A DNA stretch of 64,000 bases from Armatimonadota bacterium. Lineage in GTDB: Bacteria > Armatimonadota > Fimbriimonadia > Fimbriimonadales > Fimbriimonadaceae. The notes under the pieces were generated by a model, which saw only the letters and a list, made by a program, of their open reading frames with translations, was not told the DNA's origin and did no database searches. Both the position numbers and the translations under genes were made by a program. The stretch lies in assembly GCA_018268355.1 (NCBI GenBank), contig JAFDWR010000003.1, positions 186,001 through 250,000 of the forward strand. Direction: 5' to 3'. Of this stretch, positions 27,065 through 36,440 are shown one piece after another (positions within the stretch are counted from its first letter, which is position 1; each line of letters opens with the position of its first letter).

Positions 27065-29583
27065 TTCGAGGCGGCTTCGACCGCGCGCACGAGCTCGCTC
27101 CGGATCTGTTCCATCAGGTCGGCGCACCGGTCGTCTTCTTTCGCTTCCACGTAGACGTGGAGGGTCGGCTCGAAGACGTCAGGGATGACCTGAATCCACG
27201 AGTCCTGATCCGAGAACCGGATGCCTTCCTCAAGGCTGACCTGCCAGTTCGACGGTGCCCAGTCATGCAGGCTGCGCATCACCGTTCCCTTCTTCGGACT
27301 TGGGCAGTGAACCTGCTCATAGGCCTGGGCACTAAACGGCAGCTGGTCGACAATCTCGCTCAGGGCCACCTCCTGCGATTGGAGCAGGGAGAGGAGCTTA
27401 GCGAAGGCAAATGCGGCATCAAAACCAGGATGGAGACCGGGGAAAATGAAGCCCCCACGCTCGTCGGAAGCAAAGAGCACGTCGGTGCGAGCCGCATCTT
27501 CCATGATCGAACGCACATCGGACTTACTTCCGACCACCTCGACACCATTTTGATGCCCCTCAGCATTGAGATAGCTCAAGATGAGCGAGCTTGCCACGAC
27601 AATGCCCTGCTTCTGGCTCGCTCGGACCAGGTGGAGCATCGCGGCGGCGAGATGGTGTCCTTCGACCACCCTTCCCCGCTCGTCAACCACGACTAGCCGC
27701 TCGCCTTCGTCAAAGAAAACGACGCCGATGCTATTTGGCAGGGTCTGGATGATGCCGCGTAGCTCGGCGATGTGCCTCGATTGATCGTCGGGCGACCGCG
27801 GCGCTCGCTTCGCATCGTTGAAGGCGTTGAGGCTCACCGCGTCCACGTTCAGCCTCGCCAGCATCGACGGATACACGCCCGCGAGAGCCGAGAAGCCGAA
27901 GTCGCACACCACGCGCATCCGGTGACGAACCTGGCTGTGGTCTAAGAGTCGGTGGAAGTCGGCCTGATAACCCTCAACCGCCCGCCCCGCGAAGTCGATG
28001 ACGCCCAGTTCATCCGAGTCGGCCCGGCGGAAATCCTCCCGATTGAAGGCGTTCTCGATGTCGCGCTCCATCCGCCGGTTGATGTAGGCGCCGGTTTGGT
28101 CAAAGGTCTCGATCAGCGTGACTCGCGAGTTCCCTGGCAGCTTCCGCACGTGGATCGCGCCACCGGCTCCGCACCGCGAGATATAGTGCCGCGCGACCGG
28201 AACTGCCATCGACCGAAGGTCGATGACGTCGAGGCCCACGCTCAACAGCGACGAAATGATCGCCCGCTTGACCATTCGCGAGCTGCGCGTGCTGTCGCGC
28301 GAGGTGACGATGCTCGTCTTTCGCGGGAAACGCGAGCCGATTGCAGCACCCAGGCGCACGGCAAAGTCGGGGGTGATTTCGACGTTGCTGATCCCCGCCA
28401 CGCCGAGATCGCGGAAGAGCTGCGCTCGATAACGCGTGCCCCAAACCAGCGAATGGGTAACCACCGCGCCCCGTTCGACCGTCTTGTCGGGCCAGAGCTT
28501 CACCCGCGGGCGAATCTTCGCGCCTGCCTCAATCGTGCAGCGGTCGCCAATCACCGACTCCTCTTGGATCGCGGCGATGCGCTTGATCGTGACGCGGCTG
28601 GCGACGATCGTGGACTCCAAGTTCGCGTTTGCGCCGATGTAGGTGCTATCCCAAACGATCGACCGTTGAACCTGGGCCCCTTCTTCGATCAGGACGTTGT
28701 CGCCGATCACGGTGTCGGGGCCGACAACCGCGCCCGCCTTTACGCGGCAATTCCGGCCTATGATCACGGGCGGGATCAGCTTCGCCGCTTCGTCGATGAC
28801 GGAAAAAGCCCCCACGCGGAGGCCGTCCTCGGTCGAAGGCTCGTCGGTGGCAAAGATGCCCGAAAGGACATCGTGATTGGCCGCGCTGTATTGGGCAAAG
28901 GACCCCACATCGCTCCAGTAGTCCTGGATGACGTGGCCATAGATCTCGCGATTGCCTTCAATCCACTGCGGGAAAACGTCGCCCGACCAGTCGAGAATTC
29001 GTTCGGCCTCCAGTTCGCTGAGGACTTCCGGCTCCACGAAGTACATGCCCGTGTTCACGGTGTCGCTGACGACCTCGGCCCAGGTGGGCTTTTCGACGAG
29101 CCCGACGATCCGCTGGTCGGCATCCATCACCACCACGCCGAACTCCAGCGGCGACTCCACGCGGCTAAGCAGGAGCGTGATCTTGGCTTGGTTGGCCCGG
29201 TGGGCGAGGTAGGCAGCCTCGAAGTCCGCGTTGGTCAAGGCGTCGCCCGAGAGCACCAGCGCAGTCGATTCACCGATCATCTCGCGCATGGCGCGGATCG
29301 CACCGGCCGTCCCCATGGGCACCGACTCGATGAAATAGTCAATCTCGACACCGAAATTGGCCCCATCGCCAAAGTAGGATTCAATCTCGGCAGCAAGATA
29401 ATGGGCCGCAAGCGTAATCCGCTTGATCCCGTGCTTTTTCAGGTGGGTGATCAGGTGTTCTAGGATCGGAACGTTCCCCACCGGCAGCATCGGCTTGGGG
29501 CGATCCACCGTGAGCGGCCTGAGGCGCGAGCCTTCGCCGCCTGCCAGGATTACCGCGTGGAGATCGTCTGCCTTGAAGCCCAT
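27061..29583 (-). CDS. sugar nucleotidyltransferase fused to degenerate phosphomannomutase domain
   Basis: The 840-residue protein has three parts. Residues 8-240 are an NTP-transferase (VILAGGEGSRLRPLT, then PKPMLPV). Residues about 255-375 are hexapeptide left-handed helix repeats. The rest is a phosphohexomutase-like fold. In the last part the catalytic serine loop (normally TASHNP) reads AIHVRKLPGNS around residue 478, and the metal loop (DGDxDR) reads FFDEGERL around 625, so mutase activity is doubtful. The sugar-binding loop survives only as DERGGFIF. Fused proteins of this type are annotated as mannose-1-phosphate guanylyltransferases in cyanobacteria. GDP-mannose or a related sugar nucleotide is the likely product. 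Confidence 0.88.
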   Translation of the reverse strand: MGFKADDLHAVILAGGEGSRLRPLTVDRPKPMLPVGNVPILEHLITHLKKHGIKRITLAAHYLAAEIESYFGDGANFGVEIDYFIESVPMGTAGAIRAMREMIGESTALVLSGDALTNADFEAAYLAHRANQAKITLLLSRVESPLEFGVVVMDADQRIVGLVEKPTWAEVVSDTVNTGMYFVEPEVLSELEAERILDWSGDVFPQWIEGNREIYGHVIQDYWSDVGSFAQYSAANHDVLSGIFATDEPSTEDGLRVGAFSVIDEAAKLIPPVIIGRNCRVKAGAVVGPDTVIGDNVLIEEGAQVQRSIVWDSTYIGANANLESTIVASRVTIKRIAAIQEESVIGDRCTIEAGAKIRPRVKLWPDKTVERGAVVTHSLVWGTRYRAQLFRDLGVAGISNVEITPDFAVRLGAAIGSRFPRKTSIVTSRDSTRSSRMVKRAIISSLLSVGLDVIDLRSMAVPVARHYISRCGAGGAIHVRKLPGNSRVTLIETFDQTGAYINRRMERDIENAFNREDFRRADSDELGVIDFAGRAVEGYQADFHRLLDHSQVRHRMRVVCDFGFSALAGVYPSMLARLNVDAVSLNAFNDAKRAPRSPDDQSRHIAELRGIIQTLPNSIGVVFFDEGERLVVVDERGRVVEGHHLAAAMLHLVRASQKQGIVVASSLILSYLNAEGHQNGVEVVGSKSDVRSIMEDAARTDVLFASDERGGFIFPGLHPGFDAAFAFAKLLSLLQSQEVALSEIVDQLPFSAQAYEQVHCPSPKKGTVMRSLHDWAPSNWQVSLEEGIRFSDQDSWIQVIPDVFEPTLHVYVEAKEDDRCADLMEQIRSELVRAVEAASN

Positions 29584-29591
29584 ACCAACCT

Positions 29592-31751
29592 CTACCGGGA
29601 ACTGGCCGCCGTTGATCCGCTTTGGACCGGGAAGATTCGAATTTGACTGATCTTGACAGGTCGAGCGGGGTCAAGGTTAACGAATCGAAGGGTTCTCGCC
29701 CGAATCGGCGATGGATAAAGCACGTGCTCACGGTCGGCGCGCTCGGGACCGCCGAACCCGCGGATCCACGGCTCCACCTTCGCCGGGTTCTGTCCGGTGC
29801 CGTAGGCAATCACGCTCCATTGGGCCGGCAGTTTGGCGGCGTCGGTGCGAATGGAAACGCCGCCCAGGTAGCGGTCACGGCCCAGGTCCACTTCAATCCA
29901 GCCTCCGTTCGCCCGAACCGTCAGCGAGCCGGCCCCGCGCTCGTCCACGATGCTTGAGAGCTGGGCCGGGAATGAACTAGCCTCATCGCGGACCGTCTTC
30001 CGGGCGGCGAGGTTGGTCTGGAGATCGACGGGATCGAGCGGGACGTTGAAACGAGCTTCCACCGATGGCACGATGACCTTCCCCCGGTGCATCGCTTCGA
30101 AGATTGCCCAAGCCGGAAGCCAGGCGACGTCCGTGATTCCACCTCGGCTGACCTTCAGGCTCAGACCCCATCGGTCTAGGCTGGCGGCCGGCTTCCCGAA
30201 GGGATTCGGCTTCTGAACTCCTGGTCGCGAAGGCAGAATCGCCGCTCCCGAGTCGCTCAGCATGATTTTCCGCCCTTCAGTTGTGGCCGCCATGTCATCG
30301 AACAGGACCAGCTCCTGAGTGGGCAAAGCCTTACCGTCGATGGTTAGTGCCTTGATGAGGATGACTTGTGGCATCTCAGCCTCAAACGAAGTCATCTCGG
30401 AGAAGTTGAATGCGTCTCGATTGAGAATATCTGCATGCAGACCCGAGAGCAGGCCGGTAGTGCTTGCCTTGAGGTCCGAATCTGGTCCGTTGCCATAGTT
30501 GTCCAGGCTCACCGGCGCGAAGGCGGGCACCAGGCCATCGAACCGTGGATCGCCGCCGAGCAGGCCGCTCCCCGATCCGAGCGCAGGCAGCCGAAGCGAC
30601 GAAAGTGCCACAGAATAGAACTCCTTCATCGAGGTCGGCAATGCCTCGCCGCCGCGGACGACGGTGATGCGCGGTCGAATGCCTTCGGGTGCGACCGAGA
30701 ATCGACTCCGCGCGAGGGCGCGGTCATTGAACGACTCCGCCCAGCGGTAAACCTCTGCGCTCGGCTCCTTGACTGGCACGAGAATTCCGCCGAAGTAGCC
30801 CGAGGCCTCGTTGTTTTGCAGCTCGCTTTCGCCCTGCGATTCCACTTCCACCCGAATCGGAATCGGCTCCTGAGTCGAGACCCGCGTGGTCGGCGGCAGC
30901 GAGAACTCAAACTTTTTCGATTCGCCCGGCTTGAGTCCCTCGCGAAGGATGATCGGCGACGACCATTCGTCGTCGAGCCCCCATCGGAGCGAGAGGGACG
31001 TGGACGGCGCGGACCCGATGTTCTTCACCGTGGACTGCGCCCGCAGGGAGGCATCCGAAATGCTCAGTTCGGTCACGGTGAGGTCGGGCTGGGCAACATC
31101 GAGATAGGCCATGGGTTCGAGGGTGATCTCAAGTCGCGGCCTCAGCGCCAGCGCGCCCTCCGAACTCGTGAAGAGGGTCATCGAGTTCAAATCGATCGCA
31201 AGTCCATCGTTGCGCCACGGCCTTTCCAGCCACCGGTTCACCGTCGGGGCGAGGCCACTGATCGTCCAGGTGTCGCCCTTCTGCTGATACGTGAGCCCCG
31301 ACAGGACTTGCCCGTCCTTCGCGCCGAGGTTGCCGGGCGCATTCCAGCTCAGCTTGCGCACGCCGCTGCGGCGCATCCGAAAGGTGGCACCGAGTCCGGG
31401 ATCTAGGGAAATTCGACCCGGGACGAGAAATGGTCCTTCTTGCCAAGCCTGGTTCAGCTCGACGACCCGGGCCGCGCTAATGGGTCCGCTCGATTCGGCA
31501 TTCAGCACAAGGCTTGCCGACTTCACGCGAAACCGCTTGGGGACGAGTCGAGCCACTTCGCCGAAGCGAACGAGGATCGTCGTGGACTTTGAACCGCGGA
31601 GAACGATATCGCCGCCAAAGTTGCGCTCTGGAGCGGCCCGATCCAGCGTGGTGTCCTCGACGTCGGCAATCACGTCCTGATCGCCGGGCCCGCCACGGAC
31701 CAACGATAGCGATTGGTCGGGGCCCTGGAGGAGGAAACTGCCGAGGAACAT
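29592..31751 (-). CDS. large multidomain protein: DNRLRE-like, CARDB-like and discoidin-like regions
   Basis: The 719 residues look extracellular in domain type, though no clear signal peptide is seen from this start. Residues about 25-220 resemble a DNRLRE surface domain (VEDTTLDRAAPERNFGGD opening). Residues about 235-340 resemble CARDB (PDLTVTELSISDASL, NIGSAPS, LKPGESKKFEF). The final 130 residues resemble an F5/8 type C carbohydrate-binding fold ending in FVNLDPARPVKISQIRIF. The start ATG is supported by TAAACT six bases upstream. A longer exported form is not excluded. It precedes the nucleotidyltransferase gene by eight bases, so a polysaccharide-related role is conceivable. Confidence 0.65.
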   Translation of the reverse strand: MFLGSFLLQGPDQSLSLVRGGPGDQDVIADVEDTTLDRAAPERNFGGDIVLRGSKSTTILVRFGEVARLVPKRFRVKSASLVLNAESSGPISAARVVELNQAWQEGPFLVPGRISLDPGLGATFRMRRSGVRKLSWNAPGNLGAKDGQVLSGLTYQQKGDTWTISGLAPTVNRWLERPWRNDGLAIDLNSMTLFTSSEGALALRPRLEITLEPMAYLDVAQPDLTVTELSISDASLRAQSTVKNIGSAPSTSLSLRWGLDDEWSSPIILREGLKPGESKKFEFSLPPTTRVSTQEPIPIRVEVESQGESELQNNEASGYFGGILVPVKEPSAEVYRWAESFNDRALARSRFSVAPEGIRPRITVVRGGEALPTSMKEFYSVALSSLRLPALGSGSGLLGGDPRFDGLVPAFAPVSLDNYGNGPDSDLKASTTGLLSGLHADILNRDAFNFSEMTSFEAEMPQVILIKALTIDGKALPTQELVLFDDMAATTEGRKIMLSDSGAAILPSRPGVQKPNPFGKPAASLDRWGLSLKVSRGGITDVAWLPAWAIFEAMHRGKVIVPSVEARFNVPLDPVDLQTNLAARKTVRDEASSFPAQLSSIVDERGAGSLTVRANGGWIEVDLGRDRYLGGVSIRTDAAKLPAQWSVIAYGTGQNPAKVEPWIRGFGGPERADREHVLYPSPIRARTLRFVNLDPARPVKISQIRIFPVQSGSTAASSR

Positions 31752-31757
31752 GGCACA

Positions 31758-31763
31758 AGTTTA
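31758..31763 (-). promoter_or_regulatory. putative -10 for leaderless transcript of the 719-residue protein gene
   Basis: TAAACT on the minus strand, six bases, then the ATG at 31751. The pattern is identical in sequence and spacing to that before asnS. Confidence 0.45.
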
Positions 31764-31791
31764 CGCGCTTCGGGACCAATCTGGCGAAAGC

Positions 31792-31825
31792 AAAAGGCCC
31801 CGTGGTCGAACTCGAACACGGGGCC
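31792..31825 (-). terminator. terminator after the small basic protein gene
   Basis: On the minus strand GGCCCCGTG pairs with CACGGGGCC (nine pairs, 12-base loop), followed by TTTTGCTTT. It lies just downstream of the stop at 31849. Confidence 0.75.
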
Positions 31826-31848
31826 GAAAGCTGAAAAGCGTTTCCGGA

Positions 31849-32058
31849 TTACTCGGCGGCGGGAGCCTTCTTCTTGGCGGGAGCCTTCTTGGCTGCCGGC
31901 TTGTCGGCTGCGGCGGCCTTGGTTGCCTTCGGAGCTGCGGCCGGCTTGGGAGCCTTCTGACCGCTACCGTAGGTTGCCTGAATCTCGCGATTGTGCTCCT
32001 TGATCTTTTGCACCTTGCGGTGGCGTCGTTGTCGGATTTCCTTGTTTCGAACTCGCAT
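31849..32058 (-). CDS. small basic protein with Ala/Lys/Pro-rich tail
   Basis: The 69-residue product has a strongly basic helical N-terminus (MRVRNKEIRQRRHRKVQKIKE) and a tail of Ala, Lys and Pro repeats (PKPAAAPK, KPAAKKAPAKKKAP). The tail recalls the PAKK repeats of bacterial histone-H1-like and HU-extended proteins, so nucleic-acid binding is a fair guess. I know no named family for the N-terminus. It has its own terminator and lies 34 bases after the MBL hydrolase gene. Confidence 0.65.
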   Translation of the reverse strand: MRVRNKEIRQRRHRKVQKIKEHNREIQATYGSGQKAPKPAAAPKATKAAAADKPAAKKAPAKKKAPAAE

Positions 32059-32092
32059 AGCTATTGGCCCAAAAATGAACTGGTCAGATAAT

Positions 32093-32902
32093 TTACCCCA
32101 AGGTTAGTCGCATCCCGTCAAATCCAGGATGAATCGCGTGCGGTTCAAGCAATCGCTCGAGTTCCGCATGGGTCGCTTCGCCAAGGTGGGAGTGGTGCGT
32201 GGTGACAATCGTTGAACTTGAATGGAGGGCATTCATGTTCCTCAGCCGGTCGACCACGGAGACCGCCGTCTCGATGCTGAGATGCCCGTGATAGGCCTGC
32301 GGGACCTTTCCGTCCGTACATTCCAGGATCAAAAGGTCAAACGACCAGCCCTGGAGAAACTCCCACGTCGGTTCGCGCCAAATGCCGGTGTCGGTGGCAT
32401 AGAGGATCGTCTTGCCGTCTTGCTCGAAGATGAGGTTCTGGCTGTCCTCGTCCTCTTTGTGGTGAGCAGCGATCGGCGTAAGCTTCACCTTTCCCAGCTG
32501 ATAGCTCTCGAACGAATGGGTCTGGACGATCTCAATCGGCCATTCGGGATACCGCGCCTCGATCTTCCGCTCGATCTCGGCATTCGCATAGATCACGTAG
32601 GGCAGCGATTCCCGGTCGGTGAACGGGAAAAGGGCGTACTGCAGCTCGCTGACGCAGAAGTGGTCCTCGTGCGAATGGGTGAAAACAAGCGCGCTCCAAT
32701 CCTGGGGGTCGAGCCCTTCGCGGCGGTACTGGCAGAACAGATCGGGCGGAAAGTCGATCTGGATGTCGCCATTCAGGAGGGCGCATGAGCGCGTGCGAAC
32801 ATCCTTGCCACCGTGCTCGCGCGCATGGCGGCTCACCCGGCTATCGTTGAAGAAAGCCGGAATGCCGTCCGATGCGCCCGTACCAAGTAGCAGCAGTTCC
32901 AT
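32093..32902 (-). CDS. MBL-fold metallohydrolase (PhnP-like)
   Basis: The 269 residues carry the metallo-beta-lactamase fold. They open LLLLGTGASDGIPAFF, bear the metal motif THSHEDH near 75-81, and have later metal ligands in ATDTG and YHGHLS. The arrangement resembles PhnP (cyclic ribose phosphodiesterase) and related phosphodiesterases rather than lactamases. No phn gene is near. It starts nine bases after the DUF1015 gene and is probably cotranscribed with it. Confidence 0.82.
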   Translation of the reverse strand: MELLLLGTGASDGIPAFFNDSRVSRHAREHGGKDVRTRSCALLNGDIQIDFPPDLFCQYRREGLDPQDWSALVFTHSHEDHFCVSELQYALFPFTDRESLPYVIYANAEIERKIEARYPEWPIEIVQTHSFESYQLGKVKLTPIAAHHKEDEDSQNLIFEQDGKTILYATDTGIWREPTWEFLQGWSFDLLILECTDGKVPQAYHGHLSIETAVSVVDRLRNMNALHSSSTIVTTHHSHLGEATHAELERLLEPHAIHPGFDGMRLTLG

Positions 32903-32911
32903 CGTGATTGA

Positions 32912-34192
32912 TCAATCGAAGTCCGCGAGGCTCCAAACCACGAGCCCAGAGAGGATCTTCGGGAAGTAGTAAGTGCTCTTTTGGGGCATCTTTTCGCCCT
33001 TAAGCGCAACCACGCGCATCTCTTCCACGCTCGGCGGGTTCATGAGGAACGAGCCGCCTGCACCATTTTCGACGGCCGAGATCGCCTCGTCGGGGTCGCG
33101 CGTGTAGTCAAAGAAGTCGATGCCGGTGAGGCCGAGCATCTTCTCGAAGATCACCGAGTGGAGGATGGAAACGTCAAGCCGGCGAAGGTCGACCGAACCT
33201 TCTCCACCCACCTCGTTGGCGAGGGCATCGAGGTCGCGAACCTTGAGGATCAGGCCGTTTCCGCCCGGGAGGGCGACGCCAAACGCCTTTCCGCCTGCCG
33301 CCGCGATGGCTTCGATGTCGTCGAGCAAGGTGGCATTGGGAGCTTCGCTCACGTCGAAGTGGGCGGTGAACCGCTGGTGGAGTTCGTCGGCGCTAAGGTC
33401 GAGCTTCTTGACAATGCGGTGGGTCGGAAGGAGGGCAAGGCCAGGGTCGCTCATCGAGCTGAGCGCCATCATCATGAAGTCTTCGGCCACGATTCCCGGC
33501 TGCTCGCCGAGTTTCTCGCGGAAAGAAACGGCCGTCTCGTAGCGGTGGTGGCCGTCAGCGATCCAAATTCGCTTATCCTCGAACTGCTGCAAGATCGCCG
33601 CGACGGTGGCGGGATCTGAAATGGGTTCGAGAACCTGGTGCACGCCGTCGTCGGACAGGCACTCGTGACGACTTTCGGCATTGGCGGCCTTGAGGCTGTC
33701 CAGAACCCCGCCGGAAGGGTCCTCATAGAGCCCGAAGATGCACTCGAGGTGGGCTCGCGTCGCCTCAAGAACCCTCATGCGGTCCTCCTTGTGCTTGGGG
33801 AAGGTCTGTTCGTGAGGAAGGACGACGCCCTTGCTGTAAGGCTCAGTCTTAATCAGCGCGATCATCGAGGTTCGCGTGAACTTCTCTGGCATTCGCGGCA
33901 CCGAGAACGTTTGGGTGTAGCGGTAGACGGCGGGCGCGGCTTCGGGTTGCAGAACGCCCTCGCGTCGCCAAGCAGCGAGGTCGGCCGCACTCCGTGCGTA
34001 CTTCACGAACTTGCTGCGGTCGTCGGGCTGAGACTCTGGAAGCGTCAGGTGGACGATGTTCTTTGCCGAGCGAGCGGCATACATCTCGCGATCGCTCGCC
34101 GAGATGACATCGTACGGCGGTGCCGTGAGAGATCCAAGGTCTCCAACCGGAGACGAATAACGCAAACCACGAAACGGGCGCAAGGTCGCCAT
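32912..34192 (-). CDS. DUF1015 family protein
   Basis: The 426-residue cytosolic protein matches the DUF1015 family from end to end. It opens FRGLRYS...LTAPPYDVIS, has a VLPHEQTFPKHKEDRMR block near 125, IADGHHRYETAVSFRE near 210, and a final PQKSTYYFPKILSGLV. The family is widespread and has no firmly established activity that I can state. TATAGT lies eight bases before the ATG, giving at most a very short leader. It is divergent from the prenyl synthase gene. Confidence 0.85.
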   Translation of the reverse strand: MATLRPFRGLRYSSPVGDLGSLTAPPYDVISASDREMYAARSAKNIVHLTLPESQPDDRSKFVKYARSAADLAAWRREGVLQPEAAPAVYRYTQTFSVPRMPEKFTRTSMIALIKTEPYSKGVVLPHEQTFPKHKEDRMRVLEATRAHLECIFGLYEDPSGGVLDSLKAANAESRHECLSDDGVHQVLEPISDPATVAAILQQFEDKRIWIADGHHRYETAVSFREKLGEQPGIVAEDFMMMALSSMSDPGLALLPTHRIVKKLDLSADELHQRFTAHFDVSEAPNATLLDDIEAIAAAGGKAFGVALPGGNGLILKVRDLDALANEVGGEGSVDLRRLDVSILHSVIFEKMLGLTGIDFFDYTRDPDEAISAVENGAGGSFLMNPPSVEEMRVVALKGEKMPQKSTYYFPKILSGLVVWSLADFD

Positions 34193-34231
34193 ATCCCTTC
34201 ACTATACCGATGGTTAGACGCGTTGCTCGTG

Positions 34232-34237
34232 TAGACT
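34232..34237 (+). promoter_or_regulatory. putative -10 for the prenyl synthase gene
   Basis: TAGACT, seven bases, then GTG at 34245. This is close to the six-base leaderless pattern seen elsewhere. Confidence 0.4.
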
Positions 34238-34244
34238 CAAGCGC

Positions 34245-35120
34245 GTGGGGTTTGAATCGGAACTAAAGGCCTACGCCGAACGGGTGGAAAGCAAGCTCCG
34301 TGAACTCCTCCCCCCGGTCGAAGACGACGCAACGCTGCTGCATGCCGCGATGCGATACGCCACGCTCGGCAATGGAAAGCGCCTGCGTCCTGGGCTCGCG
34401 ATGGCGTGCGCAGAGGCGGTCGGCGGTTCATCGGAAGATGCGCTCGTCGCGGGGTGCGCGATTGAACTCGTGCACTGCTTCAGCCTCATCCACGACGATC
34501 TCCCGGCGATTGACAACGATGACCTGCGCCGCGGCCAGCCCACCGTCCACCGCAAGTTCGATGAAGCGACTGCGATTCTCGCCGGCGATGCCCTCTTTGC
34601 CCTGAGCTTTGAGCTGATGGGCCGCTGCCATCCTGATCCCGTGCGAAGCCTGCAATGCGTCCAGATTCTTGCGCGGGCGAGCGGCGTGACCGGACTGGTT
34701 GGTGGCGAGATGCTTGATATCTGGGCCGAGGGCAAGCAAGTTGACGCCGATACTCTCGTCGTCATCCACCAGCGAAAGACCTCTGCCCTCTTCCAGGCCG
34801 CCTGCGAAGTCGGCGCGACCACAGGCGGAGGAACGCCCGCTCAGATTCAATCGCTAGGTTCCTTCGGTTCCTTGCTTGGCCTTGCCTTCCAGATCGCCGA
34901 CGACGTCCTCAACGAGACCGGAGCCCCCGATCAACTCGGAAAGGCGGCCGGAAGTGACCGATTAAGGGAGAAAACGACCTATCCCGCTCTATTCGGCCTC
35001 GAGGGAGCCATGAACGAAGGCCGAAAGGTGGCGGAGAAGGCTCAAGAGCATCTCAAAGGGTTCGAGAATGCTTATTTCTTGGCCGAGACACTTCAATTTT
35101 CACTTTTTCGTGATCGATAG
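34245..35120 (+). CDS. ispA: polyprenyl (farnesyl/geranylgeranyl) diphosphate synthase
   Basis: The enzyme condenses isopentenyl diphosphate with allylic diphosphates. The 291 residues show GNGKRLRPGL near 45, the first aspartate-rich motif HDDLPAIDND near 85 with RRGQPTVH, and the second motif QIADDVLNETG near 215. The four-residue spacing in the first motif (DDLPAID) is that of bacterial IspA-type short-chain enzymes. The product is probably C15 or C20, used for quinones and undecaprenyl carriers. The start is GTG. It lies upstream of ftsZ. Confidence 0.9.
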   Translation: MGFESELKAYAERVESKLRELLPPVEDDATLLHAAMRYATLGNGKRLRPGLAMACAEAVGGSSEDALVAGCAIELVHCFSLIHDDLPAIDNDDLRRGQPTVHRKFDEATAILAGDALFALSFELMGRCHPDPVRSLQCVQILARASGVTGLVGGEMLDIWAEGKQVDADTLVVIHQRKTSALFQAACEVGATTGGGTPAQIQSLGSFGSLLGLAFQIADDVLNETGAPDQLGKAAGSDRLREKTTYPALFGLEGAMNEGRKVAEKAQEHLKGFENAYFLAETLQFSLFRDR

Positions 35121-35140
35121 TCACTTCGTTGCGCCCTTTT

Positions 35141-35157
35141 CGACGAACGATTCGTCG
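35141..35157. promoter_or_regulatory. inverted repeat upstream of ftsZ
   Basis: CGACGAA and TTCGTCG flank CGA, a perfect 7-3-7 palindrome 46 bases before the ftsZ ATG, in the gap after the prenyl synthase gene. It could be an operator. Confidence 0.4.
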
Positions 35158-35203
35158 TTACGTTGACCTCAAGCCACCAATGGCTTTGGGGCAAGGCAGC
35201 GCA

Positions 35204-36349
35204 ATGGCGGACTCGATTCGAACCAAGGACCTCTTAAACTATCAGGCCAACATCAAGGTCATCGGTATTGGTGGCGCGGGCAGTAACGCGGTGAATCGAA
35301 TGATCACGGAGGGCGTGCAAGGCGTTTCCTTCGTGGTGATGAACACCGACATGCAGGCGCTGTCGATGAGCAAGGCGGAAACTACCCTGCAGCTGGGCGC
35401 CAAGCTCACGCGCGGCCTCGGCGCCGGTGGCGACCCCGAAGTCGGTAAGGCTGCCGCCGAAGAGGACATCGAAGTCATCTCCGAACTCCTGGATGGCGTC
35501 GACATGATCTTCCTCACCGCCGGTATGGGCGGTGGAACCGGGACCGGCGCTGCTCCGGTCATTGCCGATCTCGCGCGTCAACGCGGCATTCTCACCGTCG
35601 GCGTGATCACCAAGCCGTTCCTCTTTGAGGGCCCGCGACGGAAGCGACTCGCTGAAGAAGGCGCGAACCGGCTTATCTCGCACGTGGATACGCTCATCAC
35701 GGTGCCGAACGATCGTCTGATCTCCTTTGTTGACCGCAAGACGACGATGCAACAAGCGTTCTCGGCGGCGGATGATGTCCTTCGTCAAGGCGTTCAAGGC
35801 ATCTCGGACATTATTCTCCTGCCCGGACTCATCAACGTCGACTTTGCCGACGTTCGCGCGGTCATGAGCAATGCCGGCGTCGCTCTGATGGGCCTTGGAC
35901 GAGGTCGCGGTGACAACCGAGCTCGACTTGCCGCCCAACAGGCCGCTCATTCGCCCCTGCTCGAGACGAACATCGAGGGCGCGAAGAAGCTCCTCGTCAA
36001 CATCTCGGCGGGCCGCGACTTCTCGATCGGAGAGGCCTATGAAGCGATGGAATACATCCTTCAGTTCACCCACTCCGACGACACCGACATCATCATGGGC
36101 CACGTCCTGCGCGAATCGGACGATAGCAGCGTCCAGGTCACGCTGCTCGCGGCCGGAATGGACACCTCGCAACGCCGCCGAGACGCTGCGGTCTTCGTTC
36201 AGCAACAGCCGGTGACGATTGCTGCCGAGCCGATCACCCTCGACGAGACGGGCGCGGCGATTGAGATGGAGACCAAGCTGCAGCCGATCAGCCTCGACGA
36301 GATTGACCTCGACATCCCGACCTTCCTGCGACGACAGAAGACCCAATAA
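35204..36349 (+). CDS. ftsZ: cell division GTPase FtsZ
   Basis: FtsZ polymerises into the division ring. The 381 residues have [17 protein letters not shown] near 15, the tubulin signature [10 protein letters not shown] near 107, the synergy loop region with [10 protein letters not shown] near 208, and a C-terminal tail [11 protein letters not shown]-like ([13 protein letters not shown]) that binds FtsA or ZipA-type anchors. The variable linker before it is short. ATG 35204 is preferred; ATG 35180 is also in frame. ftsA and ftsQ are not adjacent, unlike the classical dcw cluster. Confidence 0.97.
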   Translation: MADSIRTKDLLNYQANIKVIGIGGAGSNAVNRMITEGVQGVSFVVMNTDMQALSMSKAETTLQLGAKLTRGLGAGGDPEVGKAAAEEDIEVISELLDGVDMIFLTAGMGGGTGTGAAPVIADLARQRGILTVGVITKPFLFEGPRRKRLAEEGANRLISHVDTLITVPNDRLISFVDRKTTMQQAFSAADDVLRQGVQGISDIILLPGLINVDFADVRAVMSNAGVALMGLGRGRGDNRARLAAQQAAHSPLLETNIEGAKKLLVNISAGRDFSIGEAYEAMEYILQFTHSDDTDIIMGHVLRESDDSSVQVTLLAAGMDTSQRRRDAAVFVQQQPVTIAAEPITLDETGAAIEMETKLQPISLDEIDLDIPTFLRRQKTQ

Positions 36350-36407
36350 ACCGCTATTCAACCACCCAACCCGGCACCCGATCGGGAAAGTTACTGGTCC
36401 AACGCTC

Positions 36408-36438
36408 GCCCCGCCCAAAAATGGCGGGGCATTTTTTT
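36408..36438 (+). terminator. ftsZ terminator
   Basis: GCCCCGCC pairs with GGCGGGGC (eight G-C pairs, seven-base loop), followed by A and seven T. It lies 59 bases after the ftsZ stop and next to the convergent caspase gene stop. Confidence 0.9.
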
Positions 36439-36440
36439 GA

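Noticed and set aside
27952-29463. 503-codon open frame antisense to the nucleotidyltransferase gene
   Set aside because: No recognisable motif and opposite a strongly supported gene.
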